From an uncultured Clostridia bacterium (GTDB lineage: Bacteria > Bacillota > Clostridia > UMGS1883), in NCBI GenBank assembly GCA_934454525.1, contig CAKSFM010000001.1:179683-243682 (forward strand): a stretch of DNA of 64,000 nt, in the 5' to 3' direction. The notes beneath the pieces are model-generated. The model saw nothing but the letters and a program-made list of their open reading frames with translations. It was not told the DNA's origin and ran no database searches. Positions 1 to 9,135 of the stretch are shown piece by piece (within the stretch, counting starts at the first letter, position 1; the number at the start of each line of letters is the position of its first letter). Made by a program: the position numbers and the translations under genes.

Positions 1-1305
1 TGTAACGGATAATGGCATGAGGCGAATATCTTTATTTGTAATAAGATAAAAAGCTTTTTTTATTGTATCAATCATGCCGGAGGTGCCGCGCTGCGGCAGC
101 GCAATATCAAGCCATATCAGGCGGCTTTTCGCATCGGCGGCGGCAGCGTCCGAGCGCTTGCGCACATCGGCAAAATTCTTAAGTGTCTCGTACCACCTTT
201 CAGATCCGGCATAATCGGCACGGAGCGCACAAAGCATACATTTCCCCTGCATAAGCGCAGGACTCTGCACAATGGCTTCATCCGGCAGTGCAAGGAAATA
301 CTTTTCAAGCTCCTCGTAATGCCCCATTCCCGGGTGCTGACCCGTAATCTTGATTATCAGCTCCGAAACCTTGTTCTGTTCTCCGCTTTTTGTGTAAAAC
401 TCCAGCGCCCTTGCATAATCCTTGTGAAGCTCAAAGTAAAGTCCGCCGCGGCTGCACAGCGCGCGCTGCTGTTCGGCAGTATAATGAAGCGATTGCTCCC
501 ACATAAGAAAGTCACTGAACACCGACCAGAAATAATAGCAGTCAACGCCATCGCTCCGCAGCATGCGGGAATGTTTCTGCAGTCCGGCAAGTATTTTCCC
601 GGCATCGGGATCTCCGCTCACCATTTTGGCAAGCTCCATATCGAACCTTTCAAACGGGGCAAGTTCCAAAAGAAATCTGCGCACGGGCAAATCAAAACGG
701 CAGAATACCATTTCGTCAAAATATTGAAAAATATCGTGCAGAATTTCGTTTGCAAGCCGCTGAGTGTACTCCGCTCCGTTTGCCATTTTTTCCGCAAACA
801 TCTCCACTGCCAGAGGATAGCCGAGCGTGACATCAAGAACAGAATTAAGAACCGTTTCCGCAAGGCGGATGCCGCAGGACTCAAAGAACCGGTTTACCGA
901 CTGTTTATCAAAAAACATTTCGTTTTCCGTTATTTCAACGAGCAGACCCGATATCCGAAACGATATCAAATCGCCGGAAACTGCACCGCGGCTTGTGAAT
1001 ATAAAGCGTTTTTTCGGGTTGTTTCTGATAAGGGCACAAAGATTTTGATAGTCCTCACCGCTCCGGAGAAGATGCAGCTCTTCAATATATAAAACATCCC
1101 AGTCTTTCTTCGAATCCAACGCGGAAAAATCCGCTTCATCAGCACGGAGTTCAAGCACACGCGCATGCATCTGCTTTAAAAGGCTTGCGGCAAGCGTTGT
1201 TTTGCCGAATCCGCATGGGGCGGCAAACAAAAGTATTCTTCCGTTTTTCACAAAGCTTCGGAACTTTTTTTCTATTGAACTGTTGATAACGGTCACTCCG
1301 CTCAT
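1..1305 (-). CDS. MalT/LuxR-type ATP-dependent transcriptional regulator, cut by the window edge
   Basis: The open frame runs from an ATG at 1305 off the left edge, giving 435 codons without a stop. A Walker A motif, APCGFGKTT, lies at residues 29-37, followed by an LYIEE-type Walker B near residue 80 and then an alpha-helical, TPR-like stretch. This is the layout of MalT-type signal-transduction NTPases, which end in a LuxR helix-turn-helix; that end would lie outside the window, so the DNA-binding part is inferred. The start has a strong ribosome site (AAAGAGGTGG, just upstream). The gene is divergent from the WG-repeat gene. The effector and target genes cannot be told from this sequence. 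Confidence 0.75.
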   Translation of the reverse strand, partial: MSGVTVINSSIEKKFRSFVKNGRILLFAAPCGFGKTTLAASLLKQMHARVLELRADEADFSALDSKKDWDVLYIEELHLLRSGEDYQNLCALIRNNPKKRFIFTSRGAVSGDLISFRISGLLVEITENEMFFDKQSVNRFFESCGIRLAETVLNSVLDVTLGYPLAVEMFAEKMANGAEYTQRLANEILHDIFQYFDEMVFCRFDLPVRRFLLELAPFERFDMELAKMVSGDPDAGKILAGLQKHSRMLRSDGVDCYYFWSVFSDFLMWEQSLHYTAEQQRALCSRGGLYFELHKDYARALEFYTKSGEQNKVSELIIKITGQHPGMGHYEELEKYFLALPDEAIVQSPALMQGKCMLCALRADYAGSERWYETLKNFADVRKRSDAAAADAKSRLIWLDIALPQRGTSGMIDTIKKAFYLITNKDIRLMPLSVT

Positions 1306-1408
1306 GAAAACCACCTCTTTGCAATTATTATCAGTATATCACTTTTTTGTGAATTTGTCATCATACCAAAGTATGATTTTTGCATGAAAAATTTTACCTC
1401 TTTTCAGG

Positions 1409-1437
1409 TTGACCCAATGCGGAAAATACTGTATAAT
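1409..1437 (+). promoter_or_regulatory. sigma-A promoter of the WG-repeat gene
   Basis: TTGACC at 1409-1414 and TATAAT at 1432-1437 are 17 bp apart, 24 bp before the start codon, with a GGGAGGGG ribosome site between. Confidence 0.85.
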
Positions 1438-1460
1438 GAGAGCACAGGGAGGGGATTCAT

Positions 1461-2615
1461 ATGAAAAAAGCAATCGCGCAGTTAATAGTTTGTCTATTAA
1501 CTGGCATTTTAACGCATGATTGCGACAAATTTGCCTTTTTGAACCGCATGGGGTTCGAGTCTGTTATGCCTATGGCAACGGCGGTTCATGCAGAGGAAAT
1601 GAAGTTTTACAGTGAGGAACCGATTGCAAACGGCTGCAAAATCGTTTCAACCGCGCAGGGAAGGGCGCTTCTCCACGGATATCTGTACAATGATAAATAC
1701 GGCGTTATAGACGCAGACGGGAATTTTATCGTTGAACCTAAGTATGCCTATATTGAAGCACCCGTTGACGGACGCGCACGTTTTACGGTGCGTGATGAAC
1801 ATCAAAGCACACATGACGGATATTTTGACGAAAACTGGAATATTGCTGTTGAACCGAAATATTTTCAGATCGGTTCGTTTCACGACGGACTTGCATGGGT
1901 GACAACCGGCGGCGGTGCGGACGGAATGTACTGCGGATATGTCGACCGTGACGGAAACGAGGTTATTCCGCTTATATACAACAGCTGTTCGGATTTTAAG
2001 GACGGAATAGCCACGGTTGAAGAAAAGGCTGCCGAAACCGGGTATCACTATCACGATTTTCATAAGATAGGTCATATCGACACAAAGGGCAATATTGTTG
2101 ACCCGTTTTCGTATAAGTATATGGAAAATCATGAGGACAAGGAATATGAAATCGTGCGCAGTGAAAATCTTCTGAAGCTGAACGGCAGGGAGTATGACAA
2201 TAAGGATCTTGAATATCCGTTCATAAACTACCTCGGTTATTCCTATATTCCGCTCACATATACAGGGTGCCGCGCTATGGGCATAAGCTGCGACTGGAGC
2301 GAGGAAACGGGACTTGTTTTAACCGGCGGTGCGCAGTTTACAGAGCCAAAGCTCGGCGGAAATACCCTCGGAGACGGAAAGAGCGAATCTGCAACGATAT
2401 ATAAGGGAAAAATAACGATTGACGGCAAGGAATTTACGTCCGATAATATGTATTACCCGATGCTTTCGTATAAAAACGTTGTGTATCTTCCGGTGCTGCA
2501 CCGCCAGAGCATGGAAGCGCTTAAACTGGAATATAAGTATGAACAGGTTTATCTTGATGATGAGGGAACCAATGTTCTCGGTTACATGAATTTTAACAGG
2601 CTTGAAAATAACTGA
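1461..2615 (+). CDS. Exported WG-repeat protein with stalk-like C-terminal domain
   Basis: 384 residues. The N-terminus is a signal peptide ending in an AVHA-type cleavage site near residue 44, unusually long because the segment at residues 29-37 is read from a dispersed DNA repeat (see repeat 1545-1571). Residues about 65-210 hold WG-type repeats (KYGVIDADGN, YCGYVDRDGNEVIP and similar), a beta-rich binding module of unknown ligand. The C-terminal half carries two copper-amine-oxidase-like stalk segments (YLGYSYIPLTY, YKNVVYLPV). It has its own promoter, and the next gene has a separate promoter, so it is probably monocistronic. A cell-surface or secreted role is inferred; no catalytic motif is visible. 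Confidence 0.8.
   Translation: MKKAIAQLIVCLLTGILTHDCDKFAFLNRMGFESVMPMATAVHAEEMKFYSEEPIANGCKIVSTAQGRALLHGYLYNDKYGVIDADGNFIVEPKYAYIEAPVDGRARFTVRDEHQSTHDGYFDENWNIAVEPKYFQIGSFHDGLAWVTTGGGADGMYCGYVDRDGNEVIPLIYNSCSDFKDGIATVEEKAAETGYHYHDFHKIGHIDTKGNIVDPFSYKYMENHEDKEYEIVRSENLLKLNGREYDNKDLEYPFINYLGYSYIPLTYTGCRAMGISCDWSEETGLVLTGGAQFTEPKLGGNTLGDGKSESATIYKGKITIDGKEFTSDNMYYPMLSYKNVVYLPVLHRQSMEALKLEYKYEQVYLDDEGTNVLGYMNFNRLENN
1545..1571 (+). repeat. Fragment of the dispersed repeat (end of block Y) inside the WG gene
   Basis: 26 of 27 bases match the end of block Y at 31038-31064; the shared 19-base core runs from GTTCGAG to TTATGCCT. It is translated in frame within the signal-peptide region. Confidence 0.75.
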
Positions 2616-2619
2616 CGGT

Positions 2620-2648
2620 TTGACAATACGGCCGCAGTATGATAAAAT
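2620..2648 (+). promoter_or_regulatory. sigma-A promoter of the foldase gene
   Basis: TTGACA at 2620-2625 and TAAAAT at 2643-2648 with 17 bp spacing, only 5 bp after the stop codon of the upstream gene. An AAGAGGG ribosome site follows. Confidence 0.85.
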
Positions 2649-2680
2649 GAAAAAATATTATAAGAAAGAGGGAAACACTT

Positions 2681-3910
2681 ATGATTAACAAGGAAAATAT
2701 AAAGGGATTTGTAATCGGTGCGGCAGCAGCGTCGCTTCTCTGCACCTCTGCCGTGTTTGCGCAGAATCTTGAAAAAGCCGTGAATGCTGTTTACAACAAC
2801 ATCAAGCTTGTTGTAAACGGAACGGAAGTTACGCCGAAAGACGTGAACGGAAACACCGTTGAACCGTTTATCATTGACGGAACAACATATCTTCCCGTGC
2901 GCGCGGTTGCCGGCGCACTCGGTCAGAGCGTTGAATGGGACGGTGAAACGAACACTGTTTATATCGGTGAAAAACCGCAGCAGCAGGCAAAGGAATTTAC
3001 TCCCGACGCGTCGGTTATGAACAGCTACAAAGGGGAAACGCTTGCAACCGTCGGAAATCAGGCGATAAAAGGCTCGCTTTACAACTATTTTATAGCGCAG
3101 AGCAGCCGATCTGATCTTTTGCAGACATATGCCGACAACTACAGCGCGGATTCAAACCTTCAGGAAATAACGATTCAATCGCAGCCTGCGGCAAAATTTC
3201 TTGCAGAGTCTGCGTCGGAGCAGATTGGACAGTGTTTTGCACTTAATGCCGCTGCACGGGACAGTAAATTTACTGTTCCGGAGTCGGAAGTTGAAAACCT
3301 TTGGAACAGCTACTATAAATCATTTGCAAACGATGACGAATACAGGAAAATGCTTGCTGATTTCGCAACCGATGATGAAACCATCAAAAATTTTGTACGC
3401 ATTACAGCTGTTGCCAACAATTATGCCGAAAGCATTTACAATGCAGAAAATGAAAAAACATATACCGATGATGAGATTTATAAGTATTTCACTGAAAATT
3501 ATGTTCACGCAAAGCATATTCTTGTTGACGACGAACAGACGGCGAAGGATATTATCGCGCAGCTGAAAAAGGGCAAATCGTTTGACGATGCGCTTAAGGA
3601 ATCGGGCACAGATCCCGGTCAGCCCGATGAAGGCTATTTCTTCACAAAGGGCCAAATGGTACTGGAATTTGAGAACGCGGCATTTGCGCTTAAGGAAAAC
3701 AGCTACACAACCGAGCCGGTTAAAACCTCGTACGGTTATCACATTGTCTACAGATATAAAATAAGCAAAGAAGACGCCAAGGATAAAGCTGATTTTATAA
3801 AGAAGACGCTTGCATCCAAGGAGTCTCAAAAAAAGTTCAACGATATTTTCAGCAAATATTCCATTTCCTACACGGATAAATACAACGAATATATTTCCAA
3901 TATAAAATAA
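2681..3910 (+). CDS. PrsA-like parvulin peptidyl-prolyl isomerase with a stalk domain
   Basis: 409 residues. A signal peptide (residues 1-27, ending SAVFA) is followed by a copper-amine-oxidase N-terminal-like stalk domain (about 43-96, with YLPVRAVAGALG and VEWD), a SurA/PrsA-like helical chaperone region, and a parvulin domain starting at HAKHILVDD and ending in a YGYHIVYR motif (about 265-355). Such proteins help fold exported proteins outside the membrane. There is no lipobox cysteine, unlike Bacillus PrsA, so this form is probably wall-associated or secreted rather than a lipoprotein. lon begins 12 bp downstream, and co-transcription with lon and engB is likely. Confidence 0.88.
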   Translation: MINKENIKGFVIGAAAASLLCTSAVFAQNLEKAVNAVYNNIKLVVNGTEVTPKDVNGNTVEPFIIDGTTYLPVRAVAGALGQSVEWDGETNTVYIGEKPQQQAKEFTPDASVMNSYKGETLATVGNQAIKGSLYNYFIAQSSRSDLLQTYADNYSADSNLQEITIQSQPAAKFLAESASEQIGQCFALNAAARDSKFTVPESEVENLWNSYYKSFANDDEYRKMLADFATDDETIKNFVRITAVANNYAESIYNAENEKTYTDDEIYKYFTENYVHAKHILVDDEQTAKDIIAQLKKGKSFDDALKESGTDPGQPDEGYFFTKGQMVLEFENAAFALKENSYTTEPVKTSYGYHIVYRYKISKEDAKDKADFIKKTLASKESQKKFNDIFSKYSISYTDKYNEYISNIK

Positions 3911-3922
3911 GGACGAAAATCT

Positions 3923-6295
3923 ATGGCAAACAAAAAACAGTTTTTACCCATTATTCCAGTGCGCGGATTTATTGTTTTCCCGAAAATGACATTTCATTTC
4001 GATGTGGCACGGAAAAAAAGCATTGCGGCAATTGAGCAGGCGGTTGCCGCCGACGGATATGTTTTCCTTGCGGCACAAAAAGACGCCGCGCTTGACGAGC
4101 CGGCAGAGGAAGATATCTACAGCTTCGGCACAATCGCAAAAATAAAGCAGATGGTGCGCCTGCACGAAGGCGGTGTGCGTATTCTTGCCGAGGGCATTTC
4201 GCGCGGCAGAATGATTCCTCCGCTTGAAACGGAGGAGTTCTACGAGGCTCTCGTTGAAAGCAGGAACAGCAGCAGCAGAAATCTTTCACCTGAAGAATAT
4301 GCGGCATTTCTGCACAAGATACATTCGCTGATAAATGATTTCATATCGCTTAACTCTCAGCTTTCGGCGGAAACGCTTCAGAAATCGCTTCCGGAGGATG
4401 ATCCGTCCTCCCTTGCGGACGCTATCGCCGGAAATCTTCTGCGCAGACTTGAGGATAAGCAGATAATTCTTGAAACAACGAACGTTAAGCTGCGCTTTGA
4501 AAAGCTTGTCGATATTATGGCAAGCGAGGTTAAAATTCTTGAAATGGAAAATGTTATTGCAAGCCGCGTCAAGAAACAGATGGACGATAACAACCACGAC
4601 TACTATCTGCGCGAGCAGCTGAAAGCCATCCGTGCGGAGCTTGGCGAGGACGAATTTTCGGAAGCTGATATGTTCCGCGATAAGATTGACAGCGCGGCAA
4701 TGACGGAAGAAGCGCGCGAAAAAGCGCTTTACGAGCTGAAAAACTTTGAACGGCTGCCGCCGACATCGCCCGAAAGCGCTATCTCCCGCCATTACCTTGA
4801 AGTTATGTGCGATTTCCCGTGGGGGATATACAATGCAAATCCGCCCGACATAAAAAAATCACGCCGCATCCTTGATGAGGATCACTGCGGCATGGAAAAG
4901 GTGAAAAAGAGAATTATCGAGCAGCTTTCGGTGTTTAAACTTACCGACAAGCCATCCGGAAGCATCCTTTGCCTGCTCGGAGCGCCGGGTGTGGGCAAAA
5001 CAAGCGTTGCGCGGTCAATTGCGCGCGCGGCAGGGCGCGAATATGTGCGCATAAGTCTCGGCGGTGTTCGTGACGAGGCTGAAATCCGCGGTCACAGAAA
5101 AACATATATCGGCGCAATGCCCGGAAGAATTATCAATGCCCTTACCCGTGCAAAAACAAGTGACCCGCTAATTTTGCTTGATGAAATTGACAAGCTCGGG
5201 TCTGACTATAAGGGTGACCCGTCATCCGCACTTCTGGAAGTTCTCGACGGAGAGCAGAACAGCTCATTCCGCGACAATTTCATGGAAACAGGCGTTGACC
5301 TCTCAAAGGTTATGTTTATAGCAACAGCAAACAATGCCGAAACGATTCCGGCGCCGCTGTATGACAGGCTGGAGATAATCGAAATGGCAAGCTATACCGA
5401 GCAGGAAAAGCTTGCGATTGCCGAAAAGCACCTTATTCCGAAAGAGCTTGAAAAGCACGGACTTTCGAAAAAAAGCGTCAGATTCACGGCTAAAGCTGTT
5501 GAAAAAATAATCCGCGGTTACACGCGCGAAGCCGGTGTGCGCAGGCTTGAGCGCGAAATTGCCGCAGTTTGCAGGCAGGCAGCCGCAAAAACCGTTGCCG
5601 GAGATGCGGCGGTAAAATCGGTTACCGACAAGAACATATCGGAATACCTCGGTGCAGCGCGCTATACGGATGATTATGCGGAGAAAAAGCCGCAGATCGG
5701 GCTTGTGAACGGAATTGCATGGACAAGCGTCGGCGGAGAAGTTCTCAAATGCGAGGTACTTGCGCTTGACGGCAGCGGTAAAATCAAGCTGACGGGAAAG
5801 CTCGGCGATGTTATGAAAGAGTCGGCAGAAACAGCCGTAAGCTTTGTCAGAAGCCTTGCCGCACCGCTCGGCATTGACCCGATGTTTTATAAAAATAAAG
5901 ATATACACATTCATTTTCCCGAAGGAGCCGTTCCGAAAGACGGTCCGAGCGCCGGAATAACAATTGCAACAGCGGTTGCAAGCGCCCTTTCCGGGAGACC
6001 CGTGAGATGCACAATCGCCATGACGGGCGAAATATCACTGCGCGGCAGAGTTTTGCCGATCGGCGGACTTAAGGAAAAATCACTGGGGGCATACCGACTC
6101 GGGATAAGGGAAATAATAATTCCGCAGGAAAACGTTAAAGATTTGGAGGAAATTCCCGCGGAGGTTCGTGAAAAAATACTATTTCATCCCGTGACGCGCT
6201 GCGAGGAAGTTTTCTCACTTGCGTTGACGCCCAAAAAAGAGCGGACGGTTTTTCGTGCCGAAAATGAAAGGAGCGCCGCACATGAATATTCATAA
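3923..6295 (+). CDS. lon: ATP-dependent protease Lon (LonA type)
   Basis: 790 residues, the usual LonA length. In order: N-terminal substrate-recognition LON domain (FLPIIPVRGFIVFPKM at the start), coiled linker, AAA+ module with Walker A GAPGVGKT near residue 355 and Walker B ILLDEIDKLG, then the Ser-Lys protease domain with KDGPSAG (catalytic serine near 676) and the catalytic lysine in GGLKEKSLGAYR near 719. It degrades misfolded and regulatory proteins in the cytoplasm. An AAGGA ribosome site lies upstream. Its 3' end overlaps engB by 14 bp, suggesting translational coupling; the lon-engB pair is common in Firmicutes. Confidence 0.97.
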   Translation: MANKKQFLPIIPVRGFIVFPKMTFHFDVARKKSIAAIEQAVAADGYVFLAAQKDAALDEPAEEDIYSFGTIAKIKQMVRLHEGGVRILAEGISRGRMIPPLETEEFYEALVESRNSSSRNLSPEEYAAFLHKIHSLINDFISLNSQLSAETLQKSLPEDDPSSLADAIAGNLLRRLEDKQIILETTNVKLRFEKLVDIMASEVKILEMENVIASRVKKQMDDNNHDYYLREQLKAIRAELGEDEFSEADMFRDKIDSAAMTEEAREKALYELKNFERLPPTSPESAISRHYLEVMCDFPWGIYNANPPDIKKSRRILDEDHCGMEKVKKRIIEQLSVFKLTDKPSGSILCLLGAPGVGKTSVARSIARAAGREYVRISLGGVRDEAEIRGHRKTYIGAMPGRIINALTRAKTSDPLILLDEIDKLGSDYKGDPSSALLEVLDGEQNSSFRDNFMETGVDLSKVMFIATANNAETIPAPLYDRLEIIEMASYTEQEKLAIAEKHLIPKELEKHGLSKKSVRFTAKAVEKIIRGYTREAGVRRLEREIAAVCRQAAAKTVAGDAAVKSVTDKNISEYLGAARYTDDYAEKKPQIGLVNGIAWTSVGGEVLKCEVLALDGSGKIKLTGKLGDVMKESAETAVSFVRSLAAPLGIDPMFYKNKDIHIHFPEGAVPKDGPSAGITIATAVASALSGRPVRCTIAMTGEISLRGRVLPIGGLKEKSLGAYRLGIREIIIPQENVKDLEEIPAEVREKILFHPVTRCEEVFSLALTPKKERTVFRAENERSAAHEYS

Positions 6296-6881
6296 TGTTT
6301 CGCTCACTGTTTCAGCGGTAGATCCGAAGCAGTATCCGGAAACAGATTTCCCCGATATTGCTTTTGCGGGGCGGAGCAACGTTGGCAAAAGTTCGTTTAT
6401 CAACAAGCTGCTGAATCGGAAAAGCCTTGCACGGACAAGTTCAAAACCCGGGAAAACGGCAACAATCAATTTCTATAATATTGACGATTCAATAAATTTT
6501 GTTGATCTTCCCGGTTATGGATATGCGCAGGTAAGCAAAGCGGAGAAAAAGAAGTGGGGGGCAATGATTGAAACATATCTCAACACGCGCGAAACACTGG
6601 TGTGTACAGCGCTGCTGGTTGATGCGCGCCACAAGCCGACCGCCGATGATTTGACGATGCTCGGCTATATCCGCCGCCGCCACGGATTTGCGCTTGTGAT
6701 AGCAACAAAATGTGATAAGATTGCAAAAACCAAACTTAATGATCATCTTGACGAGATATACTACACGCTCAATCTTACGGATGAGGATATTATGATTCCG
6801 TTCAGTGCGCAAACCGGAATGGGGCGCGACGACGCGTGGGAGGTTATAAATGAGATCTGCAATCCGGAAATCAACAAATAG
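6282..6881 (+). CDS. engB: Ribosome-biogenesis GTPase EngB (YsxC/YihA)
   Basis: 199 residues from the ATG at 6282, chosen because AAAGGAG precedes it and the family begins near this point. G1 motif GRSNVGKSS, G3 DLPGYG, G4 TKCDK and G5 SAQTG are all present. It is a cytoplasmic GTPase needed for late assembly of the 50S ribosomal subunit. It overlaps the end of lon and is followed by a strong terminator. Confidence 0.96.
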   Translation: MNIHNVSLTVSAVDPKQYPETDFPDIAFAGRSNVGKSSFINKLLNRKSLARTSSKPGKTATINFYNIDDSINFVDLPGYGYAQVSKAEKKKWGAMIETYLNTRETLVCTALLVDARHKPTADDLTMLGYIRRRHGFALVIATKCDKIAKTKLNDHLDEIYYTLNLTDEDIMIPFSAQTGMGRDDAWEVINEICNPEINK

Positions 6882-6893
6882 CGTCCGGAAAAA

Positions 6894-6940
6894 AATAACT
6901 GCACCGGTTTGTACCGCTTGTACAAACCGGTGCAGTTATT
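6894..6940. terminator. Bidirectional terminator between engB and the HtrA gene
   Basis: A perfect 21-bp stem (6894-6914 with 6920-6940, 5-base loop) lies between converging genes; T-tracts occur on both strands. Confidence 0.9.
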
Positions 6941-6957
6941 TTTGCGCGTGATACCAT

Positions 6958-8565
6958 TTAATTCTCTTTTTGCGTATTCTCCTCCTGCCCGACTTTATCG
7001 ATTGATTTTGAACGGTTGCTGAGTGTGACCTCTATTTCCTTTTCCTTATATTCGTTGCCGCTCGGAATCTGAACGGTTACCTTAACTTTCTCACCGGACT
7101 TGTAGTATGTGAGCCTATCCTGAAGCTGTTCAATCGAACTCATGGAAAATCCGTCAAAGGCGGTGATGACATAACCCTTTTGAATTCCGGCTTTTTCAGC
7201 TGCAAGTCCTTTTGTGACGGAATTCACGAAAACACCCGTCGGAATGCCGTACGCCTGTGAAGCCGAAGATGAAACCGTTGCACCCGTTATTCCGAGAAAT
7301 CCCTGTTTTTTCTCGTCAACAACGCTTCTTGTTTTCTTAACCATAAGCTCATCTATAATATTTCCGACATCGCTTATGGGAATTGCATATCCCATTCCCT
7401 CAACGCCGTTTGCGGCGATTTTAACGGAATTGATTCCGATTACCTCGCCCGACATATTCAGAAGCGCACCGCCGCTGTTACCGGGATTGATTGCCGCATC
7501 CGTCTGAATAAATGAATTTGTAACATTGCCGGATTTGTTTCCGTCCGTGCTTTCCATAGATATTTTTCTGTTTGTTGCGCTTATATATCCGACAGTTGTT
7601 GACTGACCGTAGCCGAGTGCATTGCCGATTGCGATAACCTGATCGCCTGCCTGAAGCTTGGAGGAATCCCCGATTGTTGCAATTTTAATTTCAGAAAGCA
7701 CGTCCTCCGGAATATCCTTAAGCGCCACGGCGATAACCGCAAGGTCCTTATCGGAGTTATATCCCTTTACCGTTGCGGACGGAATTGACGCATTTGCATC
7801 AAGCTCGGAACTGTCGCCGGAGATTTCTCCCCTTAAATCGCTTTGCGCGTTCTGAGATTCAAGCTTGCTCTCAACTGAGCTGAAAATCACCGAAAGCGCT
7901 TTCGAATTTGCAACAACATGGTAATTGGTAACAATAAGCAGCTCGCTGTCATTCTTTCCGATAACAATGCCGCTGCCGGTGCTTGTGCTTTCCTGCGAAT
8001 ATGTTCCGAAGAACGTCATCACATCGGAAACGCTCCTGTTTGTTATTGCAACAATTGACGGCATACAGGCGGAAACTATCTCCGAAACACTGCCCTCCGT
8101 ATTCGTTTTGCCGCTGCTCTTTTTGAGCGCCACATCCGTTGTGCCGATTGATACCTTTGACAATACAAGCTTTGTCGAAAGGCTGTTTGCGAAACCGAAA
8201 GCCGAACCTGCCACAATTCCGCCGACAAGCGCAAGCGCAATAACGCGCGGCCAGCGGCGTTTTGCCTTTGCTGCAACGCGCTGTGTTACCGTAAAACCCG
8301 GATTCCGGTGCGGTTCTTCATTTTTCTGCTCATGCTCCGCCGCAAACCCCTCATTCATGCGCTGCCTAAGATCTTCAGCCGTCGGGTTAGCGCTGCGCGG
8401 CGCACCTTCCTCTGTTCTTTTTTCCTCTGTCTCGCCCATGTGCTCTGTTTCAGCTGTGCTGTCCTCACGGGAAAATACATTCGCGTCGCTGCCGTTTTCT
8501 ATTTCATCGATTCTTTCATCATTTTCCCGTTCAGAACCGTTGCTGTTTTCAAATTCCGTGTTCAT
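6958..8565 (-). CDS. Membrane-anchored HtrA/DegP-type serine protease with PDZ domain
   Basis: 535 residues from the ATG at 8565, which has GAGGAGG upstream. An acidic cytoplasmic N-terminus of about 115 residues precedes a single membrane segment (IALALVGGIVAG). The trypsin-like domain shows the triad in TNYHVV (His), DLAVIAV (Asp) and NPGNSGGALLN (Ser), and a PDZ domain (GFLGITG onward) closes the protein. It is expected to act on misfolded envelope proteins on the outer side of the membrane. The long charged N-terminus is typical of Gram-positive HtrA. Expressed alone and convergent with engB. Confidence 0.95.
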   Translation of the reverse strand: MNTEFENSNGSERENDERIDEIENGSDANVFSREDSTAETEHMGETEEKRTEEGAPRSANPTAEDLRQRMNEGFAAEHEQKNEEPHRNPGFTVTQRVAAKAKRRWPRVIALALVGGIVAGSAFGFANSLSTKLVLSKVSIGTTDVALKKSSGKTNTEGSVSEIVSACMPSIVAITNRSVSDVMTFFGTYSQESTSTGSGIVIGKNDSELLIVTNYHVVANSKALSVIFSSVESKLESQNAQSDLRGEISGDSSELDANASIPSATVKGYNSDKDLAVIAVALKDIPEDVLSEIKIATIGDSSKLQAGDQVIAIGNALGYGQSTTVGYISATNRKISMESTDGNKSGNVTNSFIQTDAAINPGNSGGALLNMSGEVIGINSVKIAANGVEGMGYAIPISDVGNIIDELMVKKTRSVVDEKKQGFLGITGATVSSSASQAYGIPTGVFVNSVTKGLAAEKAGIQKGYVITAFDGFSMSSIEQLQDRLTYYKSGEKVKVTVQIPSGNEYKEKEIEVTLSNRSKSIDKVGQEENTQKEN

Positions 8566-8602
8566 AGTTTCTTCCTCCTCGCTTTTGTTAGCTCTATAAT
8601 AC

Positions 8603-8630
8603 AATATATTTTAGGACAAAAAATAATCAA
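8603..8630 (-). promoter_or_regulatory. Possible promoter of the HtrA gene
   Basis: On the minus strand TTGATT (8625-8630) and TATATT (8603-8608) are 16 bp apart, about 40 bp from the start codon. Weaker than the other promoters here. Confidence 0.45.
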
Positions 8631-8720
8631 ATTATTAACAATTTATAAACATTGCAGAGCTTGGCGAAAGCAAACAGCATATTTTAAACGTTTTACATCC
8701 GCTCAAAGATAAGAAAGAGG

Positions 8721-8749
8721 TTGAATTTTCCCGAAAAATGTGCTATTAT
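8721..8749 (+). promoter_or_regulatory. sigma-A promoter of lrgAB
   Basis: TTGAAT (8721-8726) and TATTAT (8744-8749) with 17 bp spacing. The predicted start of transcription near 8756 rules out an in-frame ATG at 8738 and supports the TTG start at 8768. Confidence 0.75.
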
Positions 8750-8767
8750 GCCTATCAGGTGATTCAG

Positions 8768-9133
8768 TTGAAAATTTTAAATCAGTTTCTTATAATAATA
8801 TCCGTTTCCTTTGCCGGCGAAGTGCTGCACACGGTGCTTCCGCTGCCGATTCCGGCAAGTATTTACGGACTGATACTTATGCTCGGACTGCTTTTTTCCG
8901 GAATTGTGACGCCGGAAAGGATTTCCGAAACAAGCTCATTTCTGCTTGAAGCAATGCCTGTGATGTTCGTTCCGGCAGGCGCAGGGGTGATTACCATGTG
9001 GGGAGCAATTCTTCCCATATTTGCGCCGATGATTGTTATAATGACGGTCGGCACGGTTGTTGTGATGGCGGTTTCGGGAATTGTGACGCAGGGTGTTATC
9101 CATGCGGCAAGAGCACGCAGCAAGGAGGAATAA
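8768..9133 (+). CDS. lrgA: LrgA/CidA family holin-like protein
   Basis: 121 residues from a TTG at 8768 (AGGTGA just upstream). Four hydrophobic segments and the family pattern LPLPIPASIYGLILM followed by VPAGAGVITMW identify the CidA/LrgA family. These membrane proteins act with LrgB; roles in murein hydrolase control and in pyruvate or other small-molecule transport have been proposed for the family. The leader is very short, about 12 nt. lrgB follows after 2 bp. Confidence 0.85.
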   Translation: MKILNQFLIIISVSFAGEVLHTVLPLPIPASIYGLILMLGLLFSGIVTPERISETSSFLLEAMPVMFVPAGAGVITMWGAILPIFAPMIVIMTVGTVVVMAVSGIVTQGVIHAARARSKEE

Positions 9134-9135
9134 TT

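Noticed and set aside
319..1092. Open frame of 257 codons on the plus strand
   Set aside because: It mirrors the MalT-type gene, has no ribosome site and shows no protein-family pattern.
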